Below, piece after piece: positions 12,969-20,274 of a stretch of DNA of 31,081 nucleotides. The translations under genes were made by a program, and so were the position numbers. The notes under the pieces were generated by a model that saw only the letters and a list, made by a program, of their open reading frames with translations, did not search any database and was not told where the DNA came from. The DNA lies in the IMG/VR virus record IMGVR_UViG_3300025769_000517, positions 1 to 31,081 of that record, one strand, 5' to 3'. Source of the stretch: a virus. Each line of letters begins with the position of its first letter. Within the stretch, counting starts at the first letter, position 1.

Positions 12969-13236
12969 GAAAAAAAAACTTACAGGCACAATAGATGATT
13001 ACAAAATGGTTCATGTTATTACTCATGATTGGGTTTCTAATTCTGAGTGGATGTCAATTTCCAAAGCAAAAAAACTTGAACCCGCTAAGTGTCATTCGAT
13101 CGGTAGGCTCTTTAATAAAACAAAAACCAAAATCCAATTATTCGGATCCTGGAGTATTGATGAAGATGGATCTATTGAAATTGGAACAGTAGAAACAATC
13201 CCTAATTCATGGGTCATTGAAATAAAGGATCTATGA
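12961..13236 (+). CDS. Conserved small early phage protein
   Basis: 91 aa. MVHVITHDWVSNSEWMSISKAKKLEPAKCHSIGRL, seen here in parts (DWVSNSEWMSISKA; AKCHSIGRL), then SIEIGTVETIPNSWV. I recognise the SxSxAKKLxPAxCxSIG and TIPxSWV blocks from small marine phage proteins of unknown function. Beta-rich, no TM, no catalytic motif. It overlaps its neighbours by 8 and 4 nt. Confidence 0.65.
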   Translation: MRKKKKLTGTIDDYKMVHVITHDWVSNSEWMSISKAKKLEPAKCHSIGRLFNKTKTKIQLFGSWSIDEDGSIEIGTVETIPNSWVIEIKDL

Positions 13237-13472
13237 AATTAATTATTTTTATAGTTTTGTTTTCGTTATTGTATTGGACCCTTGCACCTAAATACGTCAA
13301 ATCTGATGAATGGGATGAGTTTTGTAAAGTATGGATGAAGTATGTAAACAAACATCCACAAGCTTTACATGCAGGCTGTTGCGACATCGATCATCCAACA
13401 AACGATATATTAAAACAAGAATATCTTGGGGATCCTATGCTTATGTGTGATGGAGAGTATGTTCATGGATAA
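13233..13472 (+). CDS. Small exported or membrane-anchored protein
   Basis: 79 aa. A hydrophobic N-terminus (LIIFIVLFSLLYWTLAP) can serve as signal anchor. The rest has three cysteines and histidines (HAGCCDIDHP; MLMCDGEY) suited to disulfide or metal binding outside the membrane. ATGA-type overlap with the previous gene. No recognised family. An envelope-located early protein could act in superinfection exclusion, by inference only. Confidence 0.55.
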   Translation: MKLIIFIVLFSLLYWTLAPKYVKSDEWDEFCKVWMKYVNKHPQALHAGCCDIDHPTNDILKQEYLGDPMLMCDGEYVHG

Positions 13473-13701
13473 TGATAAAGAAAAAAAATACCAAGAGATA
13501 ATAGCTTTAAGAGATCAGACTATTGCACAGCTTAAAAAAGATATTGATAGACTCCAGGAAGAGTTTGATAATTTTAAGATTATTAATGCGGACCACCAAA
13601 AGTTAAATGGAGAGCTGCGTCTTGAAGTTAATAAATTAAAAAAAGAAAATGAAAGTTTTAAAGATCCTTTGAATGAATTGCGAAAGGATGGGGATCTGTA
13701 G
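13465..13701 (+). CDS. Coiled-coil early protein
   Basis: 78 aa from ATG 13465, chosen because GGAGAG lies 7 nt upstream. Nearly the whole protein is a heptad-rich helix (IAQLKKDIDRLQEEFDNFK; LRLEVNKLKKENESFKD). It overlaps the previous gene by 8 nt and shares a base with the next start. Likely a dimer. Role unknown. Confidence 0.6.
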   Translation: MDNDKEKKYQEIIALRDQTIAQLKKDIDRLQEEFDNFKIINADHQKLNGELRLEVNKLKKENESFKDPLNELRKDGDL

Positions 13702-14087
13702 TGGCTCGGAAAATTTATTTTAAAGATGTGAAGTTTTCCGCGTATTCGATTTGGCATAGATCTTTGCCAGAACGGCTTGGCATGATTGATATTGATGCGG
13801 TGGGTATTTGTTTAAAATGTAAAAAACCGCTTTATCTTGCCGAAACCGCATTCGATGTCGGTCAGAGTTTTAAAGCAACAACTACTACTGAGGCTTTAGC
13901 TAATATGGCTGGTTTACCCTCATTCCTGGTTTTCTATAAGGTTGATGGAGCTGCGGTCACTTCATTTAGAATTAAACAATTAACACCTATTAAAACAGAT
14001 GAGATGTTAATGGAACCCGATGGCTGGCTACAGGTTATGGAATTGCTAAAAGAAAGGCACGATATGATTTGTGATAAAAATAAATGA
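13701..14087 (+). CDS. Hypothetical protein, possibly restriction-endonuclease-like fold
   Basis: 128 aa from GTG 13701, immediately at the previous stop. YSIWHRSLP, then MIDIDAV and a CxxC pair (CLKCKK), LAETA, and a later AGLPSFLVFYKVD resemble a phage family in which a YSxWHRxLP motif precedes D-x-D and E residues, which suggested a PD-(D/E)XK-like core to me. The catalytic Lys is not obvious, so activity is uncertain. It lies directly before the initiator candidate. Confidence 0.5.
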   Translation: MARKIYFKDVKFSAYSIWHRSLPERLGMIDIDAVGICLKCKKPLYLAETAFDVGQSFKATTTTEALANMAGLPSFLVFYKVDGAAVTSFRIKQLTPIKTDEMLMEPDGWLQVMELLKERHDMICDKNK

Positions 14088-14719
14088 GTCTATTTTTTGT
14101 TGCCGATAAAGCTATCTTGGATGACTCCAGGCTAAGTTCGAACGATGTTCGGGTTTATTATAAATTAGTATCTTATATGAACCGCCACACTGGCAGCTGT
14201 TATCCGCGCCATGCAACAATATCTAAAGGTATTGGATTAAGTAGATCTACTATTTATAGAAGTATTCTACATCTTGCTAAGCTGGGGTATGTTAAAATAA
14301 CAAGGAAGAGTTCAACTAACGAATATCATTTACCTAAACAAGTAATACTAGAAAATACTAGAAAGAAACTGATTGTGGATAATTATGTGTCAAATAAATC
14401 AAATAATGTGTCAGTAGTGACTGATATTAATAAAACTAAATATAACTATTATAGGGGTAAGAATAATAATAGGTATAACTATAATAGAGCATATTCCGAC
14501 AGGGGGGTTGCAAATCATTCTAGACGAACGATCGATCATAAAGGAGAAAGTTATAAGAATGACGGAGAATGGGGAGATTACCTGGAATTTCGGTCGGAAA
14601 GTGGTAAAAGAATTAAGGTTCATAAGTTTAAGAATCTAATCGAGGAGATTAATAAGCCAAAAAAGAATAGCACCGCTGCACAAATTATTATTACGCAGCA
14701 TGCACGAAAGATTAATTAA
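14084..14719 (+). CDS. Replication initiator candidate (HTH_36, lambda-O-like)
   Basis: 211 aa. Residues 1-85 hold a winged HTH of the HTH_36 type (LSSNDVRVYYKLVSYM, then SCYPRHATISKGIGLSRSTI and LAKLGYVKI). The middle (about 115-150) is low-complexity N, Y and R, encoded by AT-rich repeated DNA, and the C-terminal part is basic. The layout (DNA-binding head, repeat-containing middle, tail) and its place in the early rightward operon resemble lambda O. It overlaps both neighbours. It could instead be a transcription regulator. Confidence 0.6.
   Translation: MSLFFVADKAILDDSRLSSNDVRVYYKLVSYMNRHTGSCYPRHATISKGIGLSRSTIYRSILHLAKLGYVKITRKSSTNEYHLPKQVILENTRKKLIVDNYVSNKSNNVSVVTDINKTKYNYYRGKNNNRYNYNRAYSDRGVANHSRRTIDHKGESYKNDGEWGDYLEFRSESGKRIKVHKFKNLIEEINKPKKNSTAAQIIITQHARKIN
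14441..14488. repeat. Intragenic AT-rich direct repeats (possible origin iterons)
   Basis: TATAACTAT occurs at 14441-14449 and 14474-14482, 33 bp apart, each followed by WATAG. An AATAATAAT tract lies between. They sit in the low-complexity middle of the initiator-like gene, as lambda ori does within O. Function is inferred from position and composition. Confidence 0.4.
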
Positions 14720-15110
14720 GTTAATTGAAATATTTGAACAAGCAGGTTCCTGCGAACGTTTAATGAGCAAACCCAAAGCTCCTGGAACACCTGCCATGTG
14801 GGATCTCTTAGACATGAGTTATGACCCAAAAGATATAGGCTTTTATGACAAGAAACCTGGACTCAAATTACGAGCTAATTTCAAGCAAATGGCGTGTTGG
14901 GAGCTTGCCATTGATTTACTTATCCTGGTTGAATTGGACCAAAGAAGATTGATTTGGGGTCGAGCCATGAGGTTTTCCTGGGCAGCTCTATCTAGACGTT
15001 ATGGCGTACACAGAACAACAATTAAGAATCGATACTTGTCAGCACTTATCAAATTGGAAGAACAAGCAAAAAAGAAAAACATGCTCGACAACATCGACAA
15101 AATAAATTAA
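14700..15110 (+). CDS. DUF6362-like protein with HTH
   Basis: 136 aa. The C-terminal half, DQRRLIWGRAMRFSWAALSR, then RYGVHRTTIKNRYLSALIKL, matches the pattern (DRxLIWxRA, WxxIxxxFGxxRTTxxxRxxxALxKI) of the phage DUF6362 family, an HTH-like DNA-binding segment. The N-terminal part (PGTPAMWDLLDMSYDP) is also typical. It overlaps the initiator gene by 20 nt and is followed by a promoter-like site before the terminase region. A late-gene regulator role is possible. Confidence 0.65.
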   Translation: MHERLIKLIEIFEQAGSCERLMSKPKAPGTPAMWDLLDMSYDPKDIGFYDKKPGLKLRANFKQMACWELAIDLLILVELDQRRLIWGRAMRFSWAALSRRYGVHRTTIKNRYLSALIKLEEQAKKKNMLDNIDKIN

Positions 15111-15125
15111 ACAAAGTGTTATAAT
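15096..15125 (+). promoter_or_regulatory. Candidate promoter for terminase/structural genes
   Basis: An extended -10 (TG-T-TATAAT, TATAAT at 15120-15125) lies in the gap after the DUF6362-like gene. The -35 is weak (GACAAA at 15096-15101, 18-bp spacer). It could give late transcription with an activator's help. Confidence 0.45.
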
Positions 15126-15181
15126 GAAAGCAAAAGTATGCACGCAAAGTGTTTCTTTCATTTCCCACCTTTAAATCCTCT

Positions 15182-15421
15182 ATGCCTGGCAGACCACTAA
15201 AAAAAATTCAATGTGAGTCTATTGCTAGACACAGTGGAGTTCGCTGCAAGGCAAAGGGGTACTTAAAAAAGAGTGGTCATTACAGGTGTAGATTCCATGG
15301 AGGGATGTGCGAGGGAGCAACTACACTTGAGGGAAAGATTAAAGCTTATAAGAATTTATTGCCGTTTAAAAATAAGACGGATGAAGAAATTAAAAAATGG
15401 ATAATCGATACGAAGAAATAA
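15182..15421 (+). CDS. HGG-motif zinc-ribbon-like protein
   Basis: 79 aa from ATG 15182 (a GTG at 15149 would add 11 residues). C11, C22, C36 and H39 fit a zinc-binding knuckle that ends in CRFHGGMCEGA, the HGGxxxG motif found in small proteins encoded beside phage terminase small subunits. The C-terminal helix is basic. It overlaps the TerS gene by 25 nt, so it is probably co-translated and may assist packaging or bind DNA. No strong ribosome site is visible. Confidence 0.7.
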   Translation: MPGRPLKKIQCESIARHSGVRCKAKGYLKKSGHYRCRFHGGMCEGATTLEGKIKAYKNLLPFKNKTDEEIKKWIIDTKK

Positions 15422-15858
15422 TTAAACGTTTGGAATTGGGAGAACCACTTTCAAAGATCTGTAGAGATAAGACTATGCCTAGTTTATCTTCTGTTTACAA
15501 AGCACAAAGAGAAGATGAAGATCTACAAAAAAAGATTAGGCACGCAAGAGAGACAGGCGTTTACACATTGTTAGATAAGATTGCAGAAGATATGGAGATC
15601 CCAAAGTCTAATCAAGAGATGCATTTCATTAAAGAAAAATGGAGTCATATCAGATGGATTGCCAGCAAGTTAGCAAGCAACGTGTTCGCTGATAAAACTA
15701 AATCAGAAGTGAAACAAGACTTAACTATGTCTATATCGTGGGGTAAGCCAGATGTTAAAAAAGATATTATCGAAGTTAAAGAGATTATGGATCAAGTACC
15801 AGGTATGGGCGCTCAAGCAATATCTGGAACAGGCGGAGTTAATCAAGAAAAGGAATAA
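15397..15858 (+). CDS. terS: Terminase small subunit
   Basis: 153 aa. The N-terminal HTH (IIKRLELGEPLSKICRDKTM, then PSLSSVYKAQRED) is typical of TerS, followed by the helical oligomerisation region (LQKKIRHARETGVYTLLDKI). The C-terminal region is the usual flexible tail that contacts the large subunit. TerS recognises the packaging site. The GC-rich noncoding segment right after it could be that site. It overlaps the HGG protein gene. Confidence 0.8.
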   Translation: MDNRYEEIIKRLELGEPLSKICRDKTMPSLSSVYKAQREDEDLQKKIRHARETGVYTLLDKIAEDMEIPKSNQEMHFIKEKWSHIRWIASKLASNVFADKTKSEVKQDLTMSISWGKPDVKKDIIEVKEIMDQVPGMGAQAISGTGGVNQEKE

Positions 15859-16181
15859 GGATTAGTTCTGGTTGACCCTTGTTTTTCGGGTACATCAGAC
15901 GCAGCTGCAGCTTTCCGCGCGCGCGTATGATTTCTGAAATGTTCGCTGTTTGTTCTCGAATGATTCTAAATAGCAACACAAATATAACACAAGGCTTTTA
16001 TTTTTTAGATTTAGTATAGGTTCTCTGCGGTTTAAGAAACCAATGACGTATTAAAAGGCTTGATTTCTAAAAAGTGAAAAGGGAAATGCGCAAAGGGGGT
16101 ACCCCCCAAAAAGTGGGCGCTGGCGCGTAATATATATTTATCCCGACTAAGCCACACACACACATACATAGAAAGGTAAAC
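15859..16181. other. GC-rich noncoding segment; possible cos/pac site
   Basis: 323 nt with no supported gene. It holds (CG)5 at 15916-15925, a palindrome GGGGGTACCCCC at 16095-16106, GCGC-T-GGCGC around 16118-16126, GCAGCTGCAGC near 15901 and a (CA)n tract before the next gene. This composition stands out from the AT-rich surroundings. A ribosome site (GAAAGG) and AT-rich stretch precede the gene at 16182. Packaging initiation or late regulation are the likely uses. Confidence 0.5.
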
Positions 16182-16457
16182 ATGGGTTATTCAAAAGAAC
16201 ATAAGAGCAAAACAGGTGGATTAAATGCAAGAGGTAGAGCATTCTTTAATAGAACAACAGGATCTAACCTAAAGAAACAATTAAGCTCTGGTACATCTGG
16301 CAGGCGCGTATCATTTGCAGCTCGCTTTGCAGGGATGGCTGGTCCCATGAAAGATAAAAACGGCAAGCCTACAAGAAAAGCTCTAGCATTAAAGAAATGG
16401 GGTTTTGGTTCTGTAGCTGCTGCAAGAAATTTTGCAAATAAAAACAAGAAAGCATAA
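16182..16457 (+). CDS. DUF6321-like small basic protein
   Basis: 91 aa, strongly basic. GGLNARGRAFFNRTTGSNLKK, seen as GGLNARGRAFFNRTTG, then GRRVSFAARFAGMAGPMKD and GKPTRKALALKKWGFG match the block order of DUF6321 (GGLxxKGRxxxNxxTG, RRKSFxARMxGMxGPMKD, GKPTRKALALxKW). Function unknown. A nucleic-acid-binding virion or packaging accessory would fit its charge and position between the terminase genes. Confidence 0.75.
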   Translation: MGYSKEHKSKTGGLNARGRAFFNRTTGSNLKKQLSSGTSGRRVSFAARFAGMAGPMKDKNGKPTRKALALKKWGFGSVAAARNFANKNKKA

Positions 16458-16655
16458 ATGGCAAAAGATAGATTCACAGATGAATTAATTACCGCTATGG
16501 TTTTTATAGCTGAGGATACAAATGGATTAGTAATTCATTTAAACGGATTCCAGAATGAGCATCACGCTAATAAGTTTGTAAACAAGTTAATGAAAAATAG
16601 TGGCATAGATTATAAATCTGTAAGAGATCTATTCGATTTACCAACAATACATTAG
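16458..16655 (+). CDS. Hypothetical protein between terminase genes
   Basis: 65 aa starting directly at the previous stop codon. It reads DELITAMVFIAEDTNGLVIH, then LNGFQNEHHANKFVNKLMKN and DLFDLPTIH. It has an alpha-beta pattern and is acidic at its ends. I do not recognise a family, but position and coding character are good. Confidence 0.6.
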   Translation: MAKDRFTDELITAMVFIAEDTNGLVIHLNGFQNEHHANKFVNKLMKNSGIDYKSVRDLFDLPTIH

Positions 16656-16663
16656 GAGGGTTA

Positions 16664-16759
16664 ATGAAACTTAAAGACCATATTCCACATATTGTTAAAG
16701 AACATAAAACAGTTTGTGCAATTATAGCGGTAGTTATTGTTGTTCTAGCTATTTTATAA
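16664..16759 (+). CDS. 31-aa single-pass membrane peptide
   Basis: ATG 16664 has an excellent ribosome site (GGAGGG) and its TAA shares a base with the TerL ATG (TAATG). The protein is a short basic head (MKLKDHIPHIVKEHKT) and one TM helix (VCAIIAVVIVVLAIL). The clean start signal and coupling support a real gene. Role unknown. Confidence 0.7.
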   Translation: MKLKDHIPHIVKEHKTVCAIIAVVIVVLAIL

Positions 16760-18042
16760 TGCACGTTGAGATACCATACACTCCAAGGGAGCTGCAGGCT
16801 AAACTACATGATGATCTAGATAAATATAGATTTGCTGTACTTGCATGCCACAGAAGATTTGGAAAAACAGTATGTATGTTAAACCATCTTATTCGCGCTG
16901 CTTTACAAAATACTTTAGTCAATCCTAGATACGCTTATATAGCTCCCACTTATAAGCAGGCTAAATCCATAGCCTGGGATTATATGAAAATGTTTGCTGG
17001 AGCTATTCCAACAACCAGGTTCAATGAAACAGAATTAAGATGCGATCTGCCGAATGGCGCAAGAATTACTTTGTTATCTTCTGAACAACCAGATTCACTA
17101 AGGGGATTAGCCTTAGACGGAGTAGTAATTGACGAGGTAGCTCAGATAGAACCTAAGCTCTGGAATGAGATAATTAGACCCGCTCTATCTGACAGAAAGG
17201 GATTCGCATATATGATCGGTACGCCAGCTGGGATGTCGAATCTATTTTACGAATTGTATCAATCAGCTTTAGCAGATCCTAAATGGTTCGCTTATACAGC
17301 AGCTGCATCGGATACTAAGATTATAGACCAGGAAGAATTAGACGCTGCTAAGAAAGCTATGGGGGAAACAAAATTCCGCCAGGAGTTCGAGTGCGATTGG
17401 ATTGCAAATATCGAGGGATCCATTTACGGCAACATTATGAAAGCTGTAGAAGATCAAGAGCAGATTACTCTTATGGAATATGATCCAAGTTTATTAGTAT
17501 CTACTGCTTGGGATATAGGAGTCGGAGATTCCACAGCTATTGTTTTTTTTCAAAAGCTTGGTAATACGATAAGGATTATAGATTATTACGAGAATAGACG
17601 AGAGGGATTACCGCATTATATTTCTATTCTTAAAGATAAAGATTACATTTACGATAAGCATTATGCACCGCATGATATTGAGGTACAGGAATTTTCTTCT
17701 GGTAAAACTAGGAGAGAGGTAGCATATCAACTAGGAGTCAATTTTAGAATACTTCCTAAGATTCCACTAGAAGATGGGATCCATAGTTTGAAAATGTTAT
17801 TACCCAGATGTTGGTTTAACCTGGATAAGACTAAACCTTTAATAGATGCTTTGAAACATTATCATCGAAAATATAACGAGAAGATGAAAATGTTTCATAA
17901 TAAGCCAACTCATGATTGGAGTTCGCACGCAGCAGATGCGATGAGATATTTAGCTATGTCGATAAATGATTATGAGAACAAAAGTAAAATACAACAAACG
18001 ATCGCAGTGAGCGATTATAAAATACATGAGGGTATAAGATGA
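16759..18042 (+). CDS. terL: Terminase large subunit
   Basis: 427 aa from ATG 16759. A longer frame from 16714 would run into the preceding small gene and lacks its own ribosome site. Walker A ACHRRFGKT (29-37), Walker B VVIDE (D125-E126), and nuclease acids WDIGVGDST (D252, D257) and AADAM (D393) are visible. It pumps DNA into proheads and cuts concatemers. The family type is close to terminases of marine podoviruses. Overlaps the next gene by 4 nt. Confidence 0.92.
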   Translation: MHVEIPYTPRELQAKLHDDLDKYRFAVLACHRRFGKTVCMLNHLIRAALQNTLVNPRYAYIAPTYKQAKSIAWDYMKMFAGAIPTTRFNETELRCDLPNGARITLLSSEQPDSLRGLALDGVVIDEVAQIEPKLWNEIIRPALSDRKGFAYMIGTPAGMSNLFYELYQSALADPKWFAYTAAASDTKIIDQEELDAAKKAMGETKFRQEFECDWIANIEGSIYGNIMKAVEDQEQITLMEYDPSLLVSTAWDIGVGDSTAIVFFQKLGNTIRIIDYYENRREGLPHYISILKDKDYIYDKHYAPHDIEVQEFSSGKTRREVAYQLGVNFRILPKIPLEDGIHSLKMLLPRCWFNLDKTKPLIDALKHYHRKYNEKMKMFHNKPTHDWSSHAADAMRYLAMSINDYENKSKIQQTIAVSDYKIHEGIR

Positions 18043-18263
18043 GTTTTTTAACACCAAAAATTCCAGCGATGCCGCCAGTTCCACCAGTGGAACCTTTACC
18101 GCAATCCCCAGATTACGAGGATGAGGAAAGAAGAAAACAGGCAGCAGCTGATGCAGCAAAACTTAGAAGAAACAGAGTAGGAAGAAAACAGACTATTCTT
18201 ACTTCTCCTTTAGGGGATGAGTCTGAGGCAACTGTTGAAAAGAAAACTTTATTAGGAGGATAG
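18039..18263 (+). CDS. Small virion-associated protein, paralogue 1
   Basis: 74 aa: a Pro-rich N-terminus (IPAMPPVPPVEPLPQSP), an acidic/basic helix (DEERRKQAAADAAKLRRNR) and a C-terminal GRKQTILTSPLGDE plus KKTLLGG. The last two blocks recur in the next gene. Its position just before the portal is that of small T7-like virion assembly proteins. Role inferred from position. Confidence 0.6.
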   Translation: MSFLTPKIPAMPPVPPVEPLPQSPDYEDEERRKQAAADAAKLRRNRVGRKQTILTSPLGDESEATVEKKTLLGG

Positions 18264-18264
18264 T

Positions 18265-18465
18265 ATGGGAGGAGTAGTATCAAGACCAAAACCACCCGCT
18301 CCAGCTCCTGTAGTCGTTGCGCCAACAAAAGCAGAAGTATCACAAGCAACATCTACTGATTCTGGAATTGATAGGGGTAAAGGAAGATCATCAATGATAT
18401 TAACGGGTCCGCAAGGATTAGGCAGTGGCGATTTAAAATTAAGAAAGAAAACTTTATTAGGATAA
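18265..18465 (+). CDS. Small virion-associated protein, paralogue 2
   Basis: 66 aa: Pro/Ala-rich N-terminus (RPKPPAPAPVVVAPTKAE), then GRSSMILTGPQGLGSG and the ending RKKTLLG, parallel to the gene before it. One nucleotide separates the two genes. Marine podoviruses often carry such a protein with the MILTxxxGLG and KKTLLG ends before the portal. A head-tail joining or virion-stabilising role is inferred. Confidence 0.6.
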   Translation: MGGVVSRPKPPAPAPVVVAPTKAEVSQATSTDSGIDRGKGRSSMILTGPQGLGSGDLKLRKKTLLG

Positions 18466-18468
18466 TTT

Positions 18469-20067
18469 ATGGAAATAATACCAAAGGCTAAAAGAGTTAT
18501 AGACACATATAATTCTTTACGGGGTCAAAGAGGAACATGGGAATCTCACTGGCAAGATGTAGCAGATTACATGCTACCAAGAAAAGCAGATATTACACAG
18601 AAAAGATCTAAAGGAGATAAAAGGCATGAGCAAATCTTCGATGGTACTGCAACACATGCTTTAGAATTATTAGCAGCATCTTTACATGGGATGTTGACTT
18701 CTACTACTTCCGCTTGGTTTTCTTTAAAGTACAGAAACGAAATGGTAGATCAAGACGATTCAGCGTCTGAATGGTTAGAAGATTGTAATAAAGTTATGTT
18801 GCAAGCATTCTCTAGATCTAACTTCCAACAAGAAATTTTTGAATTATACCATGATCTAATTGCATTTGGTACAGCAGGAATGTTTATCCAAAGTGATGAA
18901 GATGATGATTTAAGATTTAAAACTATTCATATCTCAGAGTTATTTATATCAGAGAACCAGAAAGGTTTAGTAGATACAGTTATTAGAAAGTTTATTCTAA
19001 AAGCTAGATCTTTACCTGCGATGTTTCCAAAAGCAGAATTACCTCATGATATAATGGAACAAGTAAGAAATAATCCTCAAGATGATGTAGTTATACTTCA
19101 TGCTGTTATGCCTAATGAGATGGGTGGTATATATGAGAACAATGTAAACAAACCTTATTCAAGCTGTTATGTTCATGAAGATACTGGTTTCTTATTAAGT
19201 GAAAGTGGTTTCAATGATTTCCCTTATGTAGTTCCAAGATATTTAAAAGCATCTAATGAGATCTATGGCAGATCTCCTGCGATGAATGCTTTACCAGATG
19301 TTAAGATGTTAAACACAATGGCTAAAGTTTCTATCAAAGCAGCTCAGAAACAAATAGATCCACCTTTAATGGTACCCGATGATGGTTTTGTATTACCTGT
19401 AAGAACAGTACCTGGAGGATTAAATTTCTACAGATCTGGAACCAGAGAAAGAATTGAACCATTAAATATTGGTAGCAACCAGCCTTTAGGTTTACAGATG
19501 GAAGAGCAAAGAAGAAAAGCTATTAGAGAAAACTTCTTTGTCGATCAATTATTATCTGTTCAAGGATCTAACATGACAGCAACAGAAGTCATGCAAAAAC
19601 AAGAAGAGAAGATGAGAATACTTGGTCCAGTATTAGGTAGATTACAATCTGAGTTATTACAGCCATTAATAACAAGATGTTTTAATATTTTACTTAAACA
19701 AAAGAAATTCCAGGAAGTTCCAGAGTTTTTAGCAAATCAAGTTATAGAAATAGAATATGTTTCTCCAATAGCTAAAGCTCAAAAATCTGGAGATCTATCA
19801 TCTATCATGAGAGGTATTGAAGTATTTGGAGCAATCCAACAAGTATCTCCTGTATTTGATTATTTAGATGTAGATGGATTAGTAGCTCATCTAAAAGATG
19901 TAATTGGTTTACCTGCTAAGATATTAAGATCTAGAGCTGAGGTAGAGCAGATGAGAGAACAGAAACAAGCTCAAGCCGAACAGATGCAGCAAATGCAACA
20001 AGAGATGCAAATGGCAGAGGCAGCAGGCAAAGCAGCTCCAGCAATCAAGGCGGTAGCTGATGAATGA
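18469..20067 (+). CDS. Portal (head-to-tail connector) protein
   Basis: 532 aa, the usual size for T7-like connectors. The N-terminal YNSLRGQRGTWESHWQDVAD, then YMLPRK and HALELLAASLHGMLTSTTS, with a central FPYVVPRYLKASNEIYGRSP are signature blocks of the Head-tail_con family. The C-terminus is a Gln/Met-rich helix. It forms the dodecameric DNA gate at the capsid vertex and the platform for the short tail. Overlaps the next gene by 8 nt. Confidence 0.93.
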   Translation: MEIIPKAKRVIDTYNSLRGQRGTWESHWQDVADYMLPRKADITQKRSKGDKRHEQIFDGTATHALELLAASLHGMLTSTTSAWFSLKYRNEMVDQDDSASEWLEDCNKVMLQAFSRSNFQQEIFELYHDLIAFGTAGMFIQSDEDDDLRFKTIHISELFISENQKGLVDTVIRKFILKARSLPAMFPKAELPHDIMEQVRNNPQDDVVILHAVMPNEMGGIYENNVNKPYSSCYVHEDTGFLLSESGFNDFPYVVPRYLKASNEIYGRSPAMNALPDVKMLNTMAKVSIKAAQKQIDPPLMVPDDGFVLPVRTVPGGLNFYRSGTRERIEPLNIGSNQPLGLQMEEQRRKAIRENFFVDQLLSVQGSNMTATEVMQKQEEKMRILGPVLGRLQSELLQPLITRCFNILLKQKKFQEVPEFLANQVIEIEYVSPIAKAQKSGDLSSIMRGIEVFGAIQQVSPVFDYLDVDGLVAHLKDVIGLPAKILRSRAEVEQMREQKQAQAEQMQQMQQEMQMAEAAGKAAPAIKAVADE

Positions 20068-20272
20068 GAAAGATATTAAACAATTAGAGATAGACTATAA
20101 AACGACTTTTGGATCCGAGAGTGGACAACGTGTACTTGAAGATCTTAAAAAGAGATGCAGCTTTAATTCGACTACTCACATAAAAGGAGATAGCCACGAA
20201 AGCGCATACTTAGAGGGATCAAGATCCGTGGTCTTGTTCATTAATAACATGATAAACAAAAAGGATAAATAA
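20060..20272 (+). CDS. Bbp19-like small phage protein
   Basis: 70 aa. IDYKTTFGSESGQRVLEDL, then KKRCSFNSTTH, SAYLEGSRSVVLFI match the small Bbp19 family (DYxxxFxxxxGxxVLxDLxxxC, YxEGxRxVVLxI) encoded next to the portal in many podoviruses. Function unknown, likely in head assembly. It starts inside the portal gene. Confidence 0.75.
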   Translation: MNEKDIKQLEIDYKTTFGSESGQRVLEDLKKRCSFNSTTHIKGDSHESAYLEGSRSVVLFINNMINKKDK

Positions 20273-20274
20273 CA

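Noticed and set aside
15927-16019. 30-codon frame in the noncoding island (begins MISEMFAV)
   Set aside because: No ribosome site, no recognised family and no coupling to neighbours; kept as noncoding.
16714-16758. Longer N-terminus for the terminase large subunit
   Set aside because: These codons overlap the 31-aa membrane peptide gene, which has a strong ribosome site and TAATG coupling; family alignment starts at the PxTPRELQ region after ATG 16759.
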